Source: Mycolicibacterium sp. YH-1
GTDB taxonomy: Bacteria > Actinomycetota > Actinomycetes > Mycobacteriales > Mycobacteriaceae
Direction: 5' to 3'
DNA length: 64,000 nucleotides
Assembly: GCF_022557175.1 (NCBI RefSeq)
Contig: NZ_CP092915.1
Coordinates: 3,844,001 to 3,908,000, forward strand
Shown one piece after another: positions 51,477 through 62,389 of the stretch (its first letter is position 1; every line of letters starts with the position of its first letter). Below the pieces are notes generated by a model. The model was given only the letters and a program-made list of their open reading frames with translations. It was not told where the DNA came from and did no database searches. The position numbers and the translations under genes are program-made.

Positions 51477-52274
51477 CTAATCCGCGGTAAGGGCCCTACT
51501 CATCGCCTCTTTCGGCGCCGGTTGGCCGGTGAACAGCTCGACCTGGGCGAACGCCTGGTTCAGCAGCATCGCCAGTCCGCTCACCACGCGGCCACCGGCC
51601 GCCTCCACCGCCGATGCCAGCGGTGTGGGCCACGGGTCGTAGATCGCGTCGAGCAGCAGCGGGACTCCGACAACTGACGGTGCGTGGGCCGCCACCACAT
51701 CCGCGGGAATGGTGCTGACCACAACGTCCAACCGTTCGAGCGAAGTGCCCAGTTCGACCCAGCGCGCGGTGGCCCCGACCTGCTCGGCCAACGCCACCAG
51801 CGGGGCGGCCTTGTCGGGATTGCGCGCCACGATCGAGATGTCGGGGACGCCGAGTTCGGCCAACCCCAGCACGGCGGCGGGCGCGGTACCCCCGGAACCG
51901 AGGACCGCGGCCCGGCCCCACGTCATCTCGATCAGGGCACGCAGCGCACCAGTCACGCCGTCGACATCGGTGTTGTCGGCCAGCCACCCGGTGTCGGTGC
52001 GGACCAGCGTGTTGGCCGACCCCACCAGCTGGGCACGCGCCGTCCGCTCGTCGGCGAACTGCAGCGCGGCGAACTTCCCCGGCATGGTCACCGACACCCC
52101 GACCCACTCCGGGCCGAATCCGCCGACGAGGGCGGGCAGTTCATCGGCACCGCACTCGATGCGCTCGTAGGTCCAGTCCACGAGCCCGAGCGCCGCGTAG
52201 GCCGCCAGGTGTAGCTGCGGGGATCTCGAGTGGGCGATCGGCGAGCCGAGCACCGCGGCCCTACGGGCCGTCAT
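51477..52274 (-). CDS. aroE: Shikimate dehydrogenase
   Basis: A 265-residue AroE. GSPIAHSRSPQLHLAAY binds shikimate, SVTMPGKFAAL holds the catalytic lysine, and LADNTDVDGVTGAL precedes the NADP site VLGSGGTAPAAVLGL. The ATG at 52274 is the best start; a GTG at 52298 is an alternative. It follows mltG with a 48-base gap. Confidence 0.93.
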   Translation of the reverse strand: MTARRAAVLGSPIAHSRSPQLHLAAYAALGLVDWTYERIECGADELPALVGGFGPEWVGVSVTMPGKFAALQFADERTARAQLVGSANTLVRTDTGWLADNTDVDGVTGALRALIEMTWGRAAVLGSGGTAPAAVLGLAELGVPDISIVARNPDKAAPLVALAEQVGATARWVELGTSLERLDVVVSTIPADVVAAHAPSVVGVPLLLDAIYDPWPTPLASAVEAAGGRVVSGLAMLLNQAFAQVELFTGQPAPKEAMSRALTAD

Positions 52275-52322
52275 CGCGGGCCCGCCACCGCGCACCACCG
52301 GATCGTGCGCGTCACCGCACGC

Positions 52323-53573
52323 TCAGCGGGCGCTGTCGAGCACACCATTGCGTTGGGCCACTTCGATATTGGCCAAGTGCTGCTGGTAGTCACGGGTGAA
52401 CAAAGTGGTGCCCTGCAGGTCCACGGTCACGAAGTAGAGCCAGTCCCCCGGCTCCGGGTGCTCGGCGGCCGCCAGCGCGGGCAGCCCCGGTGAGCAGATC
52501 GGTGTCGCCGGAAGTCCCTCGCGGACATAGGTGTTCCACGGGGTGTCCCTGGCGCGGTCGCCGTCGGTGGTCGCCACCTCCTGGCGGTCCAGCGAGTAGT
52601 TGACCGTCGAGTCGAACTCGAGCCGCCGGTGGTCGGCTGCGATCAGCCGGTTGTAGATCACGCGGGCCACCTTTGCGAAGTCGTCCGGCATGGACTCCTT
52701 CTGCACCAGCGACGCGACAGTCAGGATCTCGTACGGCGACATACCCTCCGCGGCTCCCGCGGCGAGCAACCCGTTGGCCTCGTACTGCGCGACGCTGGCC
52801 GCGATGAGCTCTGAGAGGATCTCCATCGCCGACGCTGACGGGTCGACGTTCCACGTACCCGGTGCGATGAGACCCTCGATGCGGCGGTGATCATCACCGA
52901 CCGCCTTGATCGGTTCGACCGCCCACTGCGGGATCGACAGCGCCGACGGCTCCCCGGATGAGGCGGCGTCCTTGAGGGAATCGCCACCGACGCACTGTTC
53001 GGTCCCGTCGAGACTCACGCACGTCGCCTTGGAGATCAACGAGAAGATGCCGTCGGTGACGGCGTTCGTCCGCACATCCGCGGTGTCGTCGAGTTGGCGG
53101 CCCTCCGGGATCACCATCAGACCCACACGACTCTTGGGGTCGGCCAGCCGCTTGACCGCGTCGGCAGCGGGAATCTCGGTGCGCACCTTGTAGAAACCGG
53201 GCTGAATGGCCGAGATGGCGGAGTTACCCGAGGCGGCGTCGACGAACGCCCGCGAGGTCGCCACCACACCCTTCTCCTGCAGCGCCTGTCCGATCGCCGT
53301 CGTCGAGTCGCCGTTGTGCACCTCGACGATCACGTCGGCTACACCGGCGCCCGTGTAGTCGTCACCCGTGCCGAACAGTCCGTGCCACATCCGCGAGCCG
53401 AGGAACACCGCGCCGACCACGACGACGATCAGCGCGGTTATCGAGAGGGCGGTGACGGTACGGCGACGCCGATTGTTGCGGCTGGCGCGGGCTCGCTCGG
53501 TGCGGCTCATGCCGCGTCGAGGTGCTCCCACCGCCGTCGGTTGCGGTCGTTCGCGGCCCCAGTCATCAGACAT
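52323..53573 (-). CDS. mltG: Endolytic murein transglycosylase MltG (YceG-like)
   Basis: A 416-residue inner-membrane protein. After a basic cytoplasmic N-terminus, one helix spans the membrane (about 40-60). [26 protein letters not shown] is the LysM-like region, and [28 protein letters not shown] is the catalytic YceG motif with its glutamate, followed by [12 protein letters not shown] and [10 protein letters not shown]. It cuts nascent glycan strands. The start overlaps the ruvX end by 8 bases. Confidence 0.93.
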   Translation of the reverse strand: MSDDWGRERPQPTAVGAPRRGMSRTERARASRNNRRRRTVTALSITALIVVVVGAVFLGSRMWHGLFGTGDDYTGAGVADVIVEVHNGDSTTAIGQALQEKGVVATSRAFVDAASGNSAISAIQPGFYKVRTEIPAADAVKRLADPKSRVGLMVIPEGRQLDDTADVRTNAVTDGIFSLISKATCVSLDGTEQCVGGDSLKDAASSGEPSALSIPQWAVEPIKAVGDDHRRIEGLIAPGTWNVDPSASAMEILSELIAASVAQYEANGLLAAGAAEGMSPYEILTVASLVQKESMPDDFAKVARVIYNRLIAADHRRLEFDSTVNYSLDRQEVATTDGDRARDTPWNTYVREGLPATPICSPGLPALAAAEHPEPGDWLYFVTVDLQGTTLFTRDYQQHLANIEVAQRNGVLDSAR

Positions 53574-54072
53574 CGTCGGCTCCGCTGTGATCGGCCTGCA
53601 CGTGGCGCCGCTGGTCCAGCCAATTCTGCAGGATGCCAACAGCTGCGGCCTGGTCGATCATCGCCCTCTGTCCCTTCGCGCGCACCCCTGCTTCACGCAG
53701 GGAGCGCTGTGCAGTCACGGTGGTCAATCGTTCGTCTGCGAGACGCACCGGGATGGGTGCGATACGCGCGGCAAGTGCATCGGCGACGGCGATGGCATCG
53801 CGCGCCGACGGTCCAGTTCGGTCGGCCAGCGTCCGCGGCAATCCCACCACCACCTCCACGGCCCCCAGTTCCTCGATGAGCCTCACCAGCCGACGGACGT
53901 GCTTGTCCGTCCTGTCCCGGCGCACCGTCTCCACTGGCGTCGCAAGAATCCCGTCCGGATCGCTGACGGCGACACCGATCCGGACGGTGCCGACGTCGAC
54001 GCCAACCCGTGGTCCACGTCCGGGGTCGGATGGCCCGGGCCGGTCCGGTTGGCGATCGTCGGGATGGGTCAC
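53566..54072 (-). CDS. ruvX: RuvX/YqgF-type nuclease
   Basis: A 168-residue RNase-H-fold protein. [27 protein letters not shown] has the first acidic active-site residue, and [15 protein letters not shown] and [20 protein letters not shown] complete the YqgF signature. It is thought to act in pre-16S rRNA processing or Holliday-junction resolution. It lies four bases from the alaS end and heads mltG. Confidence 0.93.
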   Translation of the reverse strand: MTHPDDRQPDRPGPSDPGRGPRVGVDVGTVRIGVAVSDPDGILATPVETVRRDRTDKHVRRLVRLIEELGAVEVVVGLPRTLADRTGPSARDAIAVADALAARIAPIPVRLADERLTTVTAQRSLREAGVRAKGQRAMIDQAAAVGILQNWLDQRRHVQADHSGADDV

Positions 54073-54076
54073 CCAG

Positions 54077-56773
54077 TTAGCTCCGGCCTACCTCGGCACG
54101 CACGGCAGCCAGGGCCGCGTCGATCCCCGAGGCACCGCTGCCGGAGCCCTGAGCCAGGTCGGCCTTACCGCCGCCACGTCCGTTCACCGCCGCACCGACG
54201 GTCTTGACCAGGTCGTTGGCGGATAGGCCGAGGTCCTGCGCTGCGGGGTTCACCGCGACCACATACGGCACCGTGTCACCCTCACCCTCGGCGATCAGGG
54301 CGACGACAGCGGGTTCGGAGCCGAGCTTGCCGCGGATGTCACCGACGAGACTGCGCAGATCGGCCGCCGAGATACCCCCGGCCATCCGCTGTGCCACGAC
54401 ACGGACCTTACCCACCAGTTCCGCGCCAGCGGCAGCGTTCACCGCAGCCGCTCGCGCATTCGCCAGGCGCACCCGGTCGAGTTCCTTCTCGGCAGTCCGC
54501 AACCGCTCCACGAGGTTCGCCACACGGGCGGGCACCTCGTCGGAGGGCACCTTCAGCGATGACGCCAGGCCGGCCATCAGTGCGCGTTCCTTGGCCAGGT
54601 GCTTGAACGAGTCGAGGCCGACGTACGCCTCGACGCGCCGCACACCCGATCCGACCGATGACTCACCGAGGATGGTGACCGGTCCGATCTGAGCCGAGTT
54701 GTGCACGTGGGTACCACCGCACAGTTCGATGGAGAACGGGCCACCGATCTCGACGACGCGCACCTCATCGGGATAGTTCTCGCCGAAGAGTGCCATCGCG
54801 CCCATGGCCTTGGCCTTGTCGAGTTCGGTGTTGAAGGTGTTGACCTCGAAGTCGGACTGGACTGCCTCGTTGGTGACCTCTTCGATCTGGGTCCGCTGAT
54901 CGTCGGAAAGCGGTCCCTGCCAGTTGAAGTCGAATCGGAGGTAACCGGGCCGGTTGAGCGATCCGGCCTGAACCGCGTTGGGGCCCAGCACCTGTCGCAG
55001 CGCGGCGTGCACCATGTGGGTACCGGAGTGGCCCTGGGTGGCGCCTTGACGCCACTTCGGATCGACCGCGGCCGAGACGGTGTCGCCCTCGACGAACTCA
55101 CCGGACTCGACGTTGACGCGGTGCACCCAGAGCGTCTTCGCGATCTTCTGCACATCGGTGACGGCCGCCTTGGCCGCGCCGCTGGATCCGGTCCCCGTGA
55201 TGGAGCCGATGTCGGCGATCTGACCACCGGATTCGGCATAGAGCGGTGTGCGGTCCAGGACCAGTTCGACACGGTCGACCGAGCCGCCCTCGATGTCGTG
55301 CGAGATCACCGGAACGCGCTTGCCGTCCACGAAGATGCCGAGAATCGTTGCCTGCGAGGTCAATTCGTCGAATCCGGTGAACTCCGTCGGACCCGCATCC
55401 ACCAGGTCGCGGTATGCGCTGAGGTCTGCGTGCGCATGCTTGCGCGCCGCGGCGTCTGCCTTGGCTCGCTGCCGCTGCTCGGCCATCAGGCCGCGGAATC
55501 CCTCCTCGTCGACCGACAGCCCGGATTCGGCCGCCATCTCGAGGGTCAGTTCGATCGGGAAGCCGTAGGTGTCGTGCAGGGCGAATGCGTCGGCGCCCGA
55601 GAGCACTGTCGCACCGGAAGCTCTGGTGGCGCCTGCGGCGTCGTCGAACAACTTCGAACCCGACACCAGGGTTCGGTTGAACGCCGTCTCCTCGGCGACT
55701 GCGATGCGGTGAATGCGGTCGAAGTCGTCGACCAGTTCGGGGTAGGAGGGCCCCATCGCGTCGCGCACGGTGATCATCAGGTCGCCCACGATCGGGGTGT
55801 CGATGCCGAGCAGTTTGGCCGACCGGATGACACGGCGGAGCAGGCGGCGCAGCACGTAGCCGCGGCCGTCGTTGCCCGGGCTGATCCCGTCGCCGATGAT
55901 GATCGCCGCGGTGCGACTGTGGTCGGCGATGACGCGGTAGCGCACGTCGTCGGCGTGGTTGCCGACACCGTAGCCGCGGGGCGCGATGCCTGCGATCAGG
56001 TCGATCGCCGGACGCAGCAGGTCCGTCTCGTAGACGTTGTCCACCTCTTGCAGTAGGCAGGCGACGCGCTCGACACCCATGCCGGTGTCGATGTTCTTGC
56101 GTGGCAACGGCCCGAGGATCTCGAAGTCGGTCTTGCTGGTGCCCTCACCCCGCTCGTTCTGCATGAAGACGAGGTTCCAGATCTCGATGTAGCGGTCCTC
56201 GTTGGCCTCCGGGCCACCCTCGATGCCGTACTCGGGTCCGCGATCGATGTAGATCTCCGACGACGGGCCGCACGGGCCGGGAATGCCCATCGACCAGTAG
56301 TTGTCGGCCATACCGCGACGCTGGATGCGCTCCAGGGGCAGACCGGCGACCTCACGCCACAGCGATATCGCCTCGTCGTCATCGAGATAGACGGTGGCCC
56401 AGATCCGCTCGGGATCGAACCCGTACCCACCCTGGTCCACCGGGTTGGTCAGCAGGCTCCAGGCGAACTCGATGGCGCCCTTCTTGAAGTAGTCCCCGAA
56501 GGCGAAGTTGCCGGCCATCTGAAAGAACGTGTTGTGCCGGGTGGTGATGCCGACCTCGTCGATGTCCGGAGTGCGGATGCACTTCTGGACGCTCACCGCA
56601 CGATCCCACGGCGGGGTGCGTGCTCCGAGGAAGAACGGGACGAACTGGACCATACCGGCGTTGACGAACAGCAGGTTGGGATCATCGAGGATCACCGACG
56701 CGCTGGGCACCTCGGTGTGGCCCGCCTTCACGAAGTGATCGAGGAAGCGTTTCCTGATCTCGTGTGTCTGCAC
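54077..56773 (-). CDS. alaS: Alanyl-tRNA synthetase
   Basis: An 898-residue class II synthetase. The GTG at 56773 gives the standard N-terminus ([24 protein letters not shown]). [35 protein letters not shown] and [15 protein letters not shown] are in the catalytic domain; [17 protein letters not shown] and [15 protein letters not shown] make the zinc-dependent editing site; the C-terminal DHH-type domain ends with [12 protein letters not shown]. It is full length. Confidence 0.97.
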   Translation of the reverse strand: MQTHEIRKRFLDHFVKAGHTEVPSASVILDDPNLLFVNAGMVQFVPFFLGARTPPWDRAVSVQKCIRTPDIDEVGITTRHNTFFQMAGNFAFGDYFKKGAIEFAWSLLTNPVDQGGYGFDPERIWATVYLDDDEAISLWREVAGLPLERIQRRGMADNYWSMGIPGPCGPSSEIYIDRGPEYGIEGGPEANEDRYIEIWNLVFMQNERGEGTSKTDFEILGPLPRKNIDTGMGVERVACLLQEVDNVYETDLLRPAIDLIAGIAPRGYGVGNHADDVRYRVIADHSRTAAIIIGDGISPGNDGRGYVLRRLLRRVIRSAKLLGIDTPIVGDLMITVRDAMGPSYPELVDDFDRIHRIAVAEETAFNRTLVSGSKLFDDAAGATRASGATVLSGADAFALHDTYGFPIELTLEMAAESGLSVDEEGFRGLMAEQRQRAKADAAARKHAHADLSAYRDLVDAGPTEFTGFDELTSQATILGIFVDGKRVPVISHDIEGGSVDRVELVLDRTPLYAESGGQIADIGSITGTGSSGAAKAAVTDVQKIAKTLWVHRVNVESGEFVEGDTVSAAVDPKWRQGATQGHSGTHMVHAALRQVLGPNAVQAGSLNRPGYLRFDFNWQGPLSDDQRTQIEEVTNEAVQSDFEVNTFNTELDKAKAMGAMALFGENYPDEVRVVEIGGPFSIELCGGTHVHNSAQIGPVTILGESSVGSGVRRVEAYVGLDSFKHLAKERALMAGLASSLKVPSDEVPARVANLVERLRTAEKELDRVRLANARAAAVNAAAGAELVGKVRVVAQRMAGGISAADLRSLVGDIRGKLGSEPAVVALIAEGEGDTVPYVVAVNPAAQDLGLSANDLVKTVGAAVNGRGGGKADLAQGSGSGASGIDAALAAVRAEVGRS

Positions 56774-56911
56774 GTGCTGCTGTCCTTCATCGTTGGAGTG
56801 GGTCGAATTGCTTGTCGACCGCATTACAGTACCGGTCCATCAATGTTGCCCCGAAGAGGCGCGGTCAGGCCAACGAACCGCTGGTCCCCCGCGTGCCGCA
56901 GCGGGGAAGCC

Positions 56912-57313
56912 TCAGCCGCGGACGAAGCTCAACCGCACCGATCGCTGTGAGTTGTCGCGGTTCAGGTCGACCAGTACGACGCTCTGCCAGGTGCCAAGCA
57001 GCGGTCGGCCGTCCTGCACAGGCAAAGTCACCGACGGCGCGACTATCGCGGGCAGCACGTGGTCGGCGCCGTGGCCCGGCGAACCGTGCGCATGGCGGTA
57101 GCGGTCGTCACGAGGAAGCAGGCGCTCCAACGCCTCGACCACGTCGTCATCGGATCCGGCGCCCGTCTCGAAAATGGCCAAGCCGGCCGTCGCGTGCGGC
57201 ACGAAGACGTTGCACAGCCCGTCACCGCGGCCGGCGCAGAAGGACCGCACCTCCTCGGTCACATCCACCGTCCGCCGCCGCGTCGTGTCCACCTCGAGCA
57301 CATCGGTCTGCAC
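56912..57313 (-). CDS. YjbQ-family (UPF0047) protein
   Basis: A 133-residue protein of the YjbQ family, matching M. tuberculosis Rv2556c by position upstream of alaS. NVFVPHATAGLAIFETGAGSDDD and LLGTWQSVVLVDLNRD are its signatures. Some members show weak thiamine-phosphate-synthase activity, but the true role is uncertain. It is separated from alaS by 138 bases with no other recognisable element. Confidence 0.9.
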   Translation of the reverse strand: MQTDVLEVDTTRRRTVDVTEEVRSFCAGRGDGLCNVFVPHATAGLAIFETGAGSDDDVVEALERLLPRDDRYRHAHGSPGHGADHVLPAIVAPSVTLPVQDGRPLLGTWQSVVLVDLNRDNSQRSVRLSFVRG

Positions 57314-57410
57314 ACCGACGAGCGTACGGCGGGCGAGTCAATTGACGTCCCCGTTTATCCCGACGCCGCATGGGTATTGCAGTCTCACCACCCATCCCCT
57401 GGAGGAAGAC

Positions 57411-57698
57411 ATGACCATTACCGGTGTCATCACCGCAATACTCATCGGCATCGTGGTCGGCGTACTTGGCCGCCTCGTCGTGCCGGGCAAGCAGCACATC
57501 TCCGTGCTCGTCACGGTGCTCGTCGGCATCGTCGCGGCGTTTCTGGGGACAGCACTGGCGCGCGCCATAGGCATTCCCACGGTCACCGGCGGTATCGACT
57601 GGCTCGAACTTCTGGTGCAGGTGATTGTGGCCGCGCTGGGCGTCGCCCTGGTGTCCGCCGCGATCGGGCGCCGACGCACTGGACTACTGCGCCGCTGA
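57411..57698 (+). CDS. GlsB/YeaQ/YmgE-type small membrane protein
   Basis: A 95-residue membrane protein with three hydrophobic helices. ITAILIGIVVGVLGRLVVPGKQ at the start and the glycine-rich helices after it are typical of stress-associated GlsB/YeaQ proteins. GGAGGAA lies eight bases before the ATG. It is the only plus-strand gene between alaS and rarA. Confidence 0.85.
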   Translation: MTITGVITAILIGIVVGVLGRLVVPGKQHISVLVTVLVGIVAAFLGTALARAIGIPTVTGGIDWLELLVQVIVAALGVALVSAAIGRRRTGLLRR

Positions 57699-57758
57699 CA
57701 CACCCGGCGGGCAGATGGAGCGGCCCCGCAGGGGAACGTCACCGCCTGTCAACACCAC

Positions 57759-57820
57759 CGCCGAGACTGCAGTGAGATCACTAATTCCGCACAAACCGCG
57801 ATCTCACCGCAGTCTCGGCG
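57759..57820. repeat. 21-bp inverted repeat between convergent genes
   Basis: CGCCGAGACTGC then AGTGAGATC (57759-57779) pairs with GATCTCACC then GCAGTCTCGGCG (57800-57820), with one mismatch and a 20-base spacer. It lies between the convergent GlsB-like gene and rarA. It can form a strong stem and may act as a two-way terminator. Its length suggests a dispersed mycobacterial palindrome rather than a simple terminator. Confidence 0.8.
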
Positions 57821-57843
57821 AGATGGGCGAGATGGGTGAGGGC

Positions 57844-59172
57844 CTAGCGGCGGACCCGCCGCACGATCGCGCGCAACTTCTCCAGCCTGGAGCCGATCTC
57901 ACGTTCGATGCCATGGCTCGTCGGCCGGTAGTAGTCGACACCGGCCAGCTCGTCGGGTGGATACTGCTGGGGCACAACACCACCGGGATCGTCATGCGGA
58001 TACGCATACCCCTGCGCGTTGCCCAGGGCGGCGGCGCCCGAGTAGTGGCCGTCGCGCAGATGCGGCGGGACTAACCCGGCCTTGCCCGCCTTGATATCGC
58101 CCATCGCCGCGGACAGCGCCATGGTCACCGCGTTGGACTTCGGCGCGGTCGCCAGGTGCACGGTGGCGTGCGCCAACGTCAGCTGCGCCTCCGGCAGGCC
58201 GATCAACTGCACGGTCTGCGCGGCGGCGACGGCCGTCGGCAGCGCCGTCGGATCGGCCATGCCGATGTCCTCGCTCGCCAGGATCATCAGCCGACGGGCA
58301 ATGAATCGGGGGTCCTCCCCCGCGGTCAACATCCGGGCCAGATAGTGCAGTGCGGCATCGACATCCGAGCCGCGGATCGACTTGATGAACGCGCTGACGA
58401 CGTCATAGTGCTGGTCACCGTCGCGGTCGTAGCGCACGGCCGCCTTGTCCAGGGACTGCTCGATGACCTCGACCGTGACTCGATCACCCGCCTCGGCGGC
58501 CACCTCGAGTGCGGTCAGCGCGCGCCGCGCGTCACCCGCGGCCAACTGCACCACCAGCTCGACGGCGTCGGGGTCGACGTCGACGGTGCCGTTCAGACCA
58601 CGCGGGTCGGCGATCGCACGCTGCACCACGGCGCGGATGTCATCGGCGGCCAGCGGCTGCAACTGCAGGATCAGTGACCGCGACAGCAGCGGCGCGACGA
58701 CCGAGAACGACGGGTTCTCCGTCGTGGCCGCCACCAACAGCACCACGCGGTTCTCCACCGCGGCGAGCAGCGCGTCCTGCTGGGTCTTGGAGAACCGGTG
58801 GACCTCGTCGATGAAGAGAACGGTCTGCTGGCCGTGCACCGCGGCGCGCCGGGCGACGTCGATGACGGCGCGGACCTCCTTGACTCCGGCCGACAGCGCG
58901 GACAGCGCCTCGAAGCGTCTGCCGGTCGCATGCGATATCAGCGATGCCAGCGTGGTCTTCCCGGTGCCGGGCGGACCGTAGAGGATGACCGACGCCGCGC
59001 CCGACCCCTCAGCGAGACGCCGCAGCGGCGAGCCGGGCCTCAGCAGGTGGTCCTGGCCGACCACCTCATCGAGCCCGGCGGGGCGCATACGGACCGCGAG
59101 CGGCGACAACGTCGACGATGCCGCGGCCACATCCGGGTCGGGATCGGAGACGTCGAACAGTCCGTCAGACAC
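57844..59172 (-). CDS. rarA: RarA/MgsA-type AAA+ ATPase
   Basis: A 442-residue replication-associated recombination protein. Walker [15 protein letters not shown] (about residues 64-77), Walker [13 protein letters not shown] and sensor [11 protein letters not shown] are present, and the C-terminal region [18 protein letters not shown] with [18 protein letters not shown] is specific to RarA. It acts at stalled forks. Position matches M. tuberculosis Rv2559c. Confidence 0.94.
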   Translation of the reverse strand: MSDGLFDVSDPDPDVAAASSTLSPLAVRMRPAGLDEVVGQDHLLRPGSPLRRLAEGSGAASVILYGPPGTGKTTLASLISHATGRRFEALSALSAGVKEVRAVIDVARRAAVHGQQTVLFIDEVHRFSKTQQDALLAAVENRVVLLVAATTENPSFSVVAPLLSRSLILQLQPLAADDIRAVVQRAIADPRGLNGTVDVDPDAVELVVQLAAGDARRALTALEVAAEAGDRVTVEVIEQSLDKAAVRYDRDGDQHYDVVSAFIKSIRGSDVDAALHYLARMLTAGEDPRFIARRLMILASEDIGMADPTALPTAVAAAQTVQLIGLPEAQLTLAHATVHLATAPKSNAVTMALSAAMGDIKAGKAGLVPPHLRDGHYSGAAALGNAQGYAYPHDDPGGVVPQQYPPDELAGVDYYRPTSHGIEREIGSRLEKLRAIVRRVRR

Positions 59173-59193
59173 AGTTCAGGCTTACCACGGCGC

Positions 59194-60039
59194 CTAGGTG
59201 GCGGGCTGCGTCACGAAGTCGATGAGTTCCTCGACGCGGCCGATAAGATCGGGTTCGAGGTCGGTCCAGTCGCGCACACTCCCCCGGATCCGCTGCCACG
59301 CCCTGGCGATATCGGCCTGATCTCGGTGTGGCCAGCCCATCGCCTCACAGACACCGTGCTTCCACTCGGTACCGCGCGGGATGACGGGCCACGCCTTGGC
59401 ACCAATCCGTGCCGGCTTGACCGCCTGCCAGATGTCGATGAACGGGTGCCCCACCACGAGGGTGTGTTCGCCGCCGGGACCCCGGCGTACCGCCTCGGCG
59501 ATCCTGGCCTCCTTGGACCCCGCCACCAGGTGGTCGACGAGGACGCCCAGTCGCTGCCCCGGTCCGGGACGGAACTCCGCGACGATGTCGACGAGATCGT
59601 CCACGCCGCCGAGGTACTCGACCACGACGCCCTCGATGCGCAGGTCATCGCCCCACACCTGTTCGACGAGCTCGGCGTCGTGGCGGCCCTCGACGTAGAT
59701 CCGGCTGGGGAGCGCGGTGCGCGCCCTGGCCCCGTGCACGGCGACCGATCCCGATGCGGTCCTGGTCGGAGCGGCCGGCGGGGGTCGCCGCAGCGGCGGG
59801 TTGAGGATGACCGGCTTACCGTCGATGAGGTAGCCCGGGCCGACCGGGAAGGACTTGCGCCTGCCCTTGCGATCCTCGAGCTGCATCCGCCCGAACTCGA
59901 CGTGCACCACGGCGCCGACATACCCGGTCGCCACGTCCTCCACCACGAGACCCATCTCGATGACGCGTTCGGTGGACCGCTTGCGCTTGGGACCGTGCGG
60001 GTCGCGGGCGAGGATGTCGGAGCCGTATCGATCTGCCAC
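59194..60039 (-). CDS. DUF3097-family protein
   Basis: A 281-residue actinobacterial protein of unknown function with a GTG start. VHVEFGRMQLEDRKGRRKSF precedes a Toprim-like region: PSRIYVEGRHDAELVEQVWGDDLR and GVLVDHLVAGSKEARIA, then VVGHPFIDIWQAVKP. The glutamate and aspartate pattern hints at a metal-dependent nucleic-acid role, but this is inference. It follows rarA's start by 21 bases on the same strand. Confidence 0.85.
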   Translation of the reverse strand: MADRYGSDILARDPHGPKRKRSTERVIEMGLVVEDVATGYVGAVVHVEFGRMQLEDRKGRRKSFPVGPGYLIDGKPVILNPPLRRPPPAAPTRTASGSVAVHGARARTALPSRIYVEGRHDAELVEQVWGDDLRIEGVVVEYLGGVDDLVDIVAEFRPGPGQRLGVLVDHLVAGSKEARIAEAVRRGPGGEHTLVVGHPFIDIWQAVKPARIGAKAWPVIPRGTEWKHGVCEAMGWPHRDQADIARAWQRIRGSVRDWTDLEPDLIGRVEELIDFVTQPAT

Positions 60040-60109
60040 CGCACGATCCTATGGACCATCGGCGCCGAAGTCGGGCACCGCCACACCCCGCTTCCCTACC
60101 ATCGAGCGC

Positions 60110-60685
60110 ATGCTGTTGAACCGGTCGACTGCCGAGGGCATCGTCGACGGCACGATCACACTGGTGCTGCGCCGATGGGACGCGCCGCGCGCCAAAGTCG
60201 GTGGTACGCAGCGCACTCCGGTGGGCACCATCCGCATCGATGACATCGCGGAGTTTCCCGGCTCCCATCGTGTGACGGCACGTCAGGCCAAGGCAGCGGG
60301 CTATCCCAGCGCCAAGGCGGCCCAGGCCGACCTCGACCGCAGGCCTGCCAGACACACCTATGCGATCACGGTGTCGTTTCTGGCTCCCGACGAACGCCCC
60401 GCGCTGGCCGCCGACGACCACCTGACCTCGGCCGACGTGGACACCATCACCTCCCGGCTGGACCGCTGGGATGGCGTCGGCGTGCCGTGGACACGCGAGT
60501 ACCTGCGGCTCATCTCCGACAACGAGGCAGTCCGCGCACCCGACCTGGCCGCACGCCTTGGCTTGGACATCCCGAGATTCAAGCGCCGGGTACGCCAGCT
60601 CAAGGGTCTCGGGCTGACGATCAGCCTCGACGTCGGCTACCGGCTGTCCCCGCGGGGACAGGCCTACCTGCGACTGACGGGCTGA
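60110..60685 (+). CDS. ASCH-like protein with a C-terminal helix-turn-helix
   Basis: A 191-residue protein. The N-terminal 60 residues resemble an ASCH domain, a PUA-like RNA-binding fold (IVDGTITLVLRRWDAPRAKV; TPVGTIRIDDI). The C-terminal part (about 125-190) reads as a winged-helix segment with APDLAARLGLDIPRFKRRVRQL. It could sense or regulate something, but no ligand is evident. It is divergent from the DUF3097 gene. Confidence 0.7.
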   Translation: MLLNRSTAEGIVDGTITLVLRRWDAPRAKVGGTQRTPVGTIRIDDIAEFPGSHRVTARQAKAAGYPSAKAAQADLDRRPARHTYAITVSFLAPDERPALAADDHLTSADVDTITSRLDRWDGVGVPWTREYLRLISDNEAVRAPDLAARLGLDIPRFKRRVRQLKGLGLTISLDVGYRLSPRGQAYLRLTG

Positions 60686-60735
60686 CCACGCGCCCGATGT
60701 GTCGACGCCCGACCCCGCGGTGCGACGATCGGGGG

Positions 60736-61527
60736 GTGATTGACGCATCCAAGTACGGGCCGTGGGCCGTGATCGCGGGCGGATCCGAGGGCGTCGGCGC
60801 CGAGTTCGCCCGGCTGGTCGCCGAGGCAGGCATCAACCTCGTGCTCCTCGCCCGCAAGGCCGGCCCCCTGGAGGCCACGGCGACCCGCTGCCGGGAGTCC
60901 GGTGTCGAGGTCCGCACGCTGTCGGTCGATCTGGCCGCTCCGTCGGCGTGCGATGAGGTTGCCGCGGCCACCGCGGGCCTCGAGGTCGGGCTGTTGATCT
61001 ACAACGCAGGTGCCAACACGTGCAGTGCGGAGTTCCTCGACGCCACCCCGGCGGACTTCGGTCGTGTCGTGGACTTGAACGTGACGACGATGATGGGCCT
61101 GGTGTCGCACTTCGGCGGGCCGATGCGCGAGCGGCGGCGGGGCGGCCTGCTTCTCGTCGGCTCGATGGCGGGCTATCTCGGCTCGGTACGGCACACCGTC
61201 TACGGCGGGGTGAAGGCGTTCGGCCGGATATTCGCCGAGAGTTTGTGGCTGGAGCTGCGTGAGTTCGACGTGGACGTGCTCGAACTCGTCCTCGGTGTCA
61301 CCCGCACACCCGCGATGGAACGGGTGGGGTTGAACTTCAACGTGCCTGGGCTGCGCGTGGCCGACCCCGCCGACGTTGCGCGCGAAGGCCTCGCGCAGTT
61401 GGCCAATGGACCGGTGTTCGTGGCGGCAGGCAACGACCGCGACGTTGCCCGGCGCAACGATCCCGACCGGGCCAAGGTGGTCCTCGAAACCCACGAGTTC
61501 ATGCAGCGGCTGATCGGTCCCGGCTGA
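60736..61527 (+). CDS. Short-chain dehydrogenase/reductase
   Basis: A 263-residue SDR. The cofactor loop GGSEGVGAEFARLVAEAG, the NAG motif (YNAGANTC), the catalytic serine in LLVGSMAGYLG and the Y-x3-K pair in YGGVKAFG are intact. The GTG at 60736 follows GGGGG. Substrate unknown. It shares one base with the F420-type oxidoreductase, so the two are likely cotranslated. Confidence 0.9.
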   Translation: MIDASKYGPWAVIAGGSEGVGAEFARLVAEAGINLVLLARKAGPLEATATRCRESGVEVRTLSVDLAAPSACDEVAAATAGLEVGLLIYNAGANTCSAEFLDATPADFGRVVDLNVTTMMGLVSHFGGPMRERRRGGLLLVGSMAGYLGSVRHTVYGGVKAFGRIFAESLWLELREFDVDVLELVLGVTRTPAMERVGLNFNVPGLRVADPADVAREGLAQLANGPVFVAAGNDRDVARRNDPDRAKVVLETHEFMQRLIGPG

Positions 61528-62378
61528 TGCGAATTGGGCTGTCGACACCAGTCGTCATGCAACTACCCGGGGCCGCATCGGCCTGGGAGCGCGACGGTGC
61601 GGTCGAGGACATCGTGCGCATCGCAGAGGCCGCCGACACCCTCGGATTCGACTACCTGACCTGCCCGGAGCACGTCATCGTGCCCGAGGACGACGCGGGT
61701 CAACGCGGTTCGACGTACTGGGATCCCCTGGCCACCTTGGCCTATCTCGCCGCGCGCACGACCCGCATCCGCCTCCTCACCGCCGTCGTGGTGCTCGGCT
61801 ACCACCACCCACTCGAGATCGCGAAGCGCTACGGCACGCTCGACCGGCTCAGCGGGGGCCGGCTGACGTTGGGTGTCGGGGTCGGCTCGCTGGCCGCCGA
61901 GTTCGGTCTCCTGGGTGCGTCGTTCGATGACCGGGGGCCGCGCGCCGACGATGCGTTGCGGGCACTGCGTTCCTCGCTGTCGACCACCAGACCCGTCTTC
62001 GCCGGCGAGTTCTACGCCTTCGACTCGGTCGTGATGGATCCGTGTGCCGTCCAGCAACACGTGCCGATCTGGGTCGGCGGCCGGACCCGGCGGTCACTGC
62101 GCCGCGCGGTGACACTCGCCGACGGCTGGATGCCGTTTGGGCTGAGCGCGAGGCAAACCGCGGAACTGCTTTCCGCCGTTGACCTTCCGCCCGGATTCGA
62201 CATCGCTCTGCCGTGCGGGCCGCTGGACCCGACTGGCGCGCCCGAGGAGGCCGCACGCAGGCTTTTGCAGCTCGCCGACCTCGGAGCCACCACCACAACC
62301 TGTGCGATCACTGCCCAGTCAGCGTCGCAGTACTGCGATCAGTTGGCGGCGTTGCGCGAGATATCCGACAACCTGTAA
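61527..62378 (+). CDS. Luciferase-like (F420-type) oxidoreductase
   Basis: A 283-residue LLM-class flavin or F420-dependent oxidoreductase. LGFDYLTCPEHVIVP, WDPLATLAYLAARTTRIRLLTAVVVL and RLSGGRLTLGVGVG are the TIM-barrel signatures. Mycobacteria carry many F420-dependent members. It is grouped with an SDR and a SnoaL-like protein, which suggests lipid or steroid-like catabolism, but nothing fixes the substrate. Confidence 0.88.
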   Translation: MRIGLSTPVVMQLPGAASAWERDGAVEDIVRIAEAADTLGFDYLTCPEHVIVPEDDAGQRGSTYWDPLATLAYLAARTTRIRLLTAVVVLGYHHPLEIAKRYGTLDRLSGGRLTLGVGVGSLAAEFGLLGASFDDRGPRADDALRALRSSLSTTRPVFAGEFYAFDSVVMDPCAVQQHVPIWVGGRTRRSLRRAVTLADGWMPFGLSARQTAELLSAVDLPPGFDIALPCGPLDPTGAPEEAARRLLQLADLGATTTTCAITAQSASQYCDQLAALREISDNL

Positions 62379-62389
62379 GGACGGACATC

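Noticed and set aside
54701..56056. Long open frame (451 codons) on the plus strand
   Set aside because: It lies wholly antisense to alaS, whose conserved motifs cover the same stretch. Long antisense frames are expected in GC-rich coding DNA.
58798..60243. Long open frame (481 codons) on the plus strand
   Set aside because: It is antisense to rarA and the DUF3097 gene and runs into the ASCH-like gene in another frame; its product has no recognisable motif.
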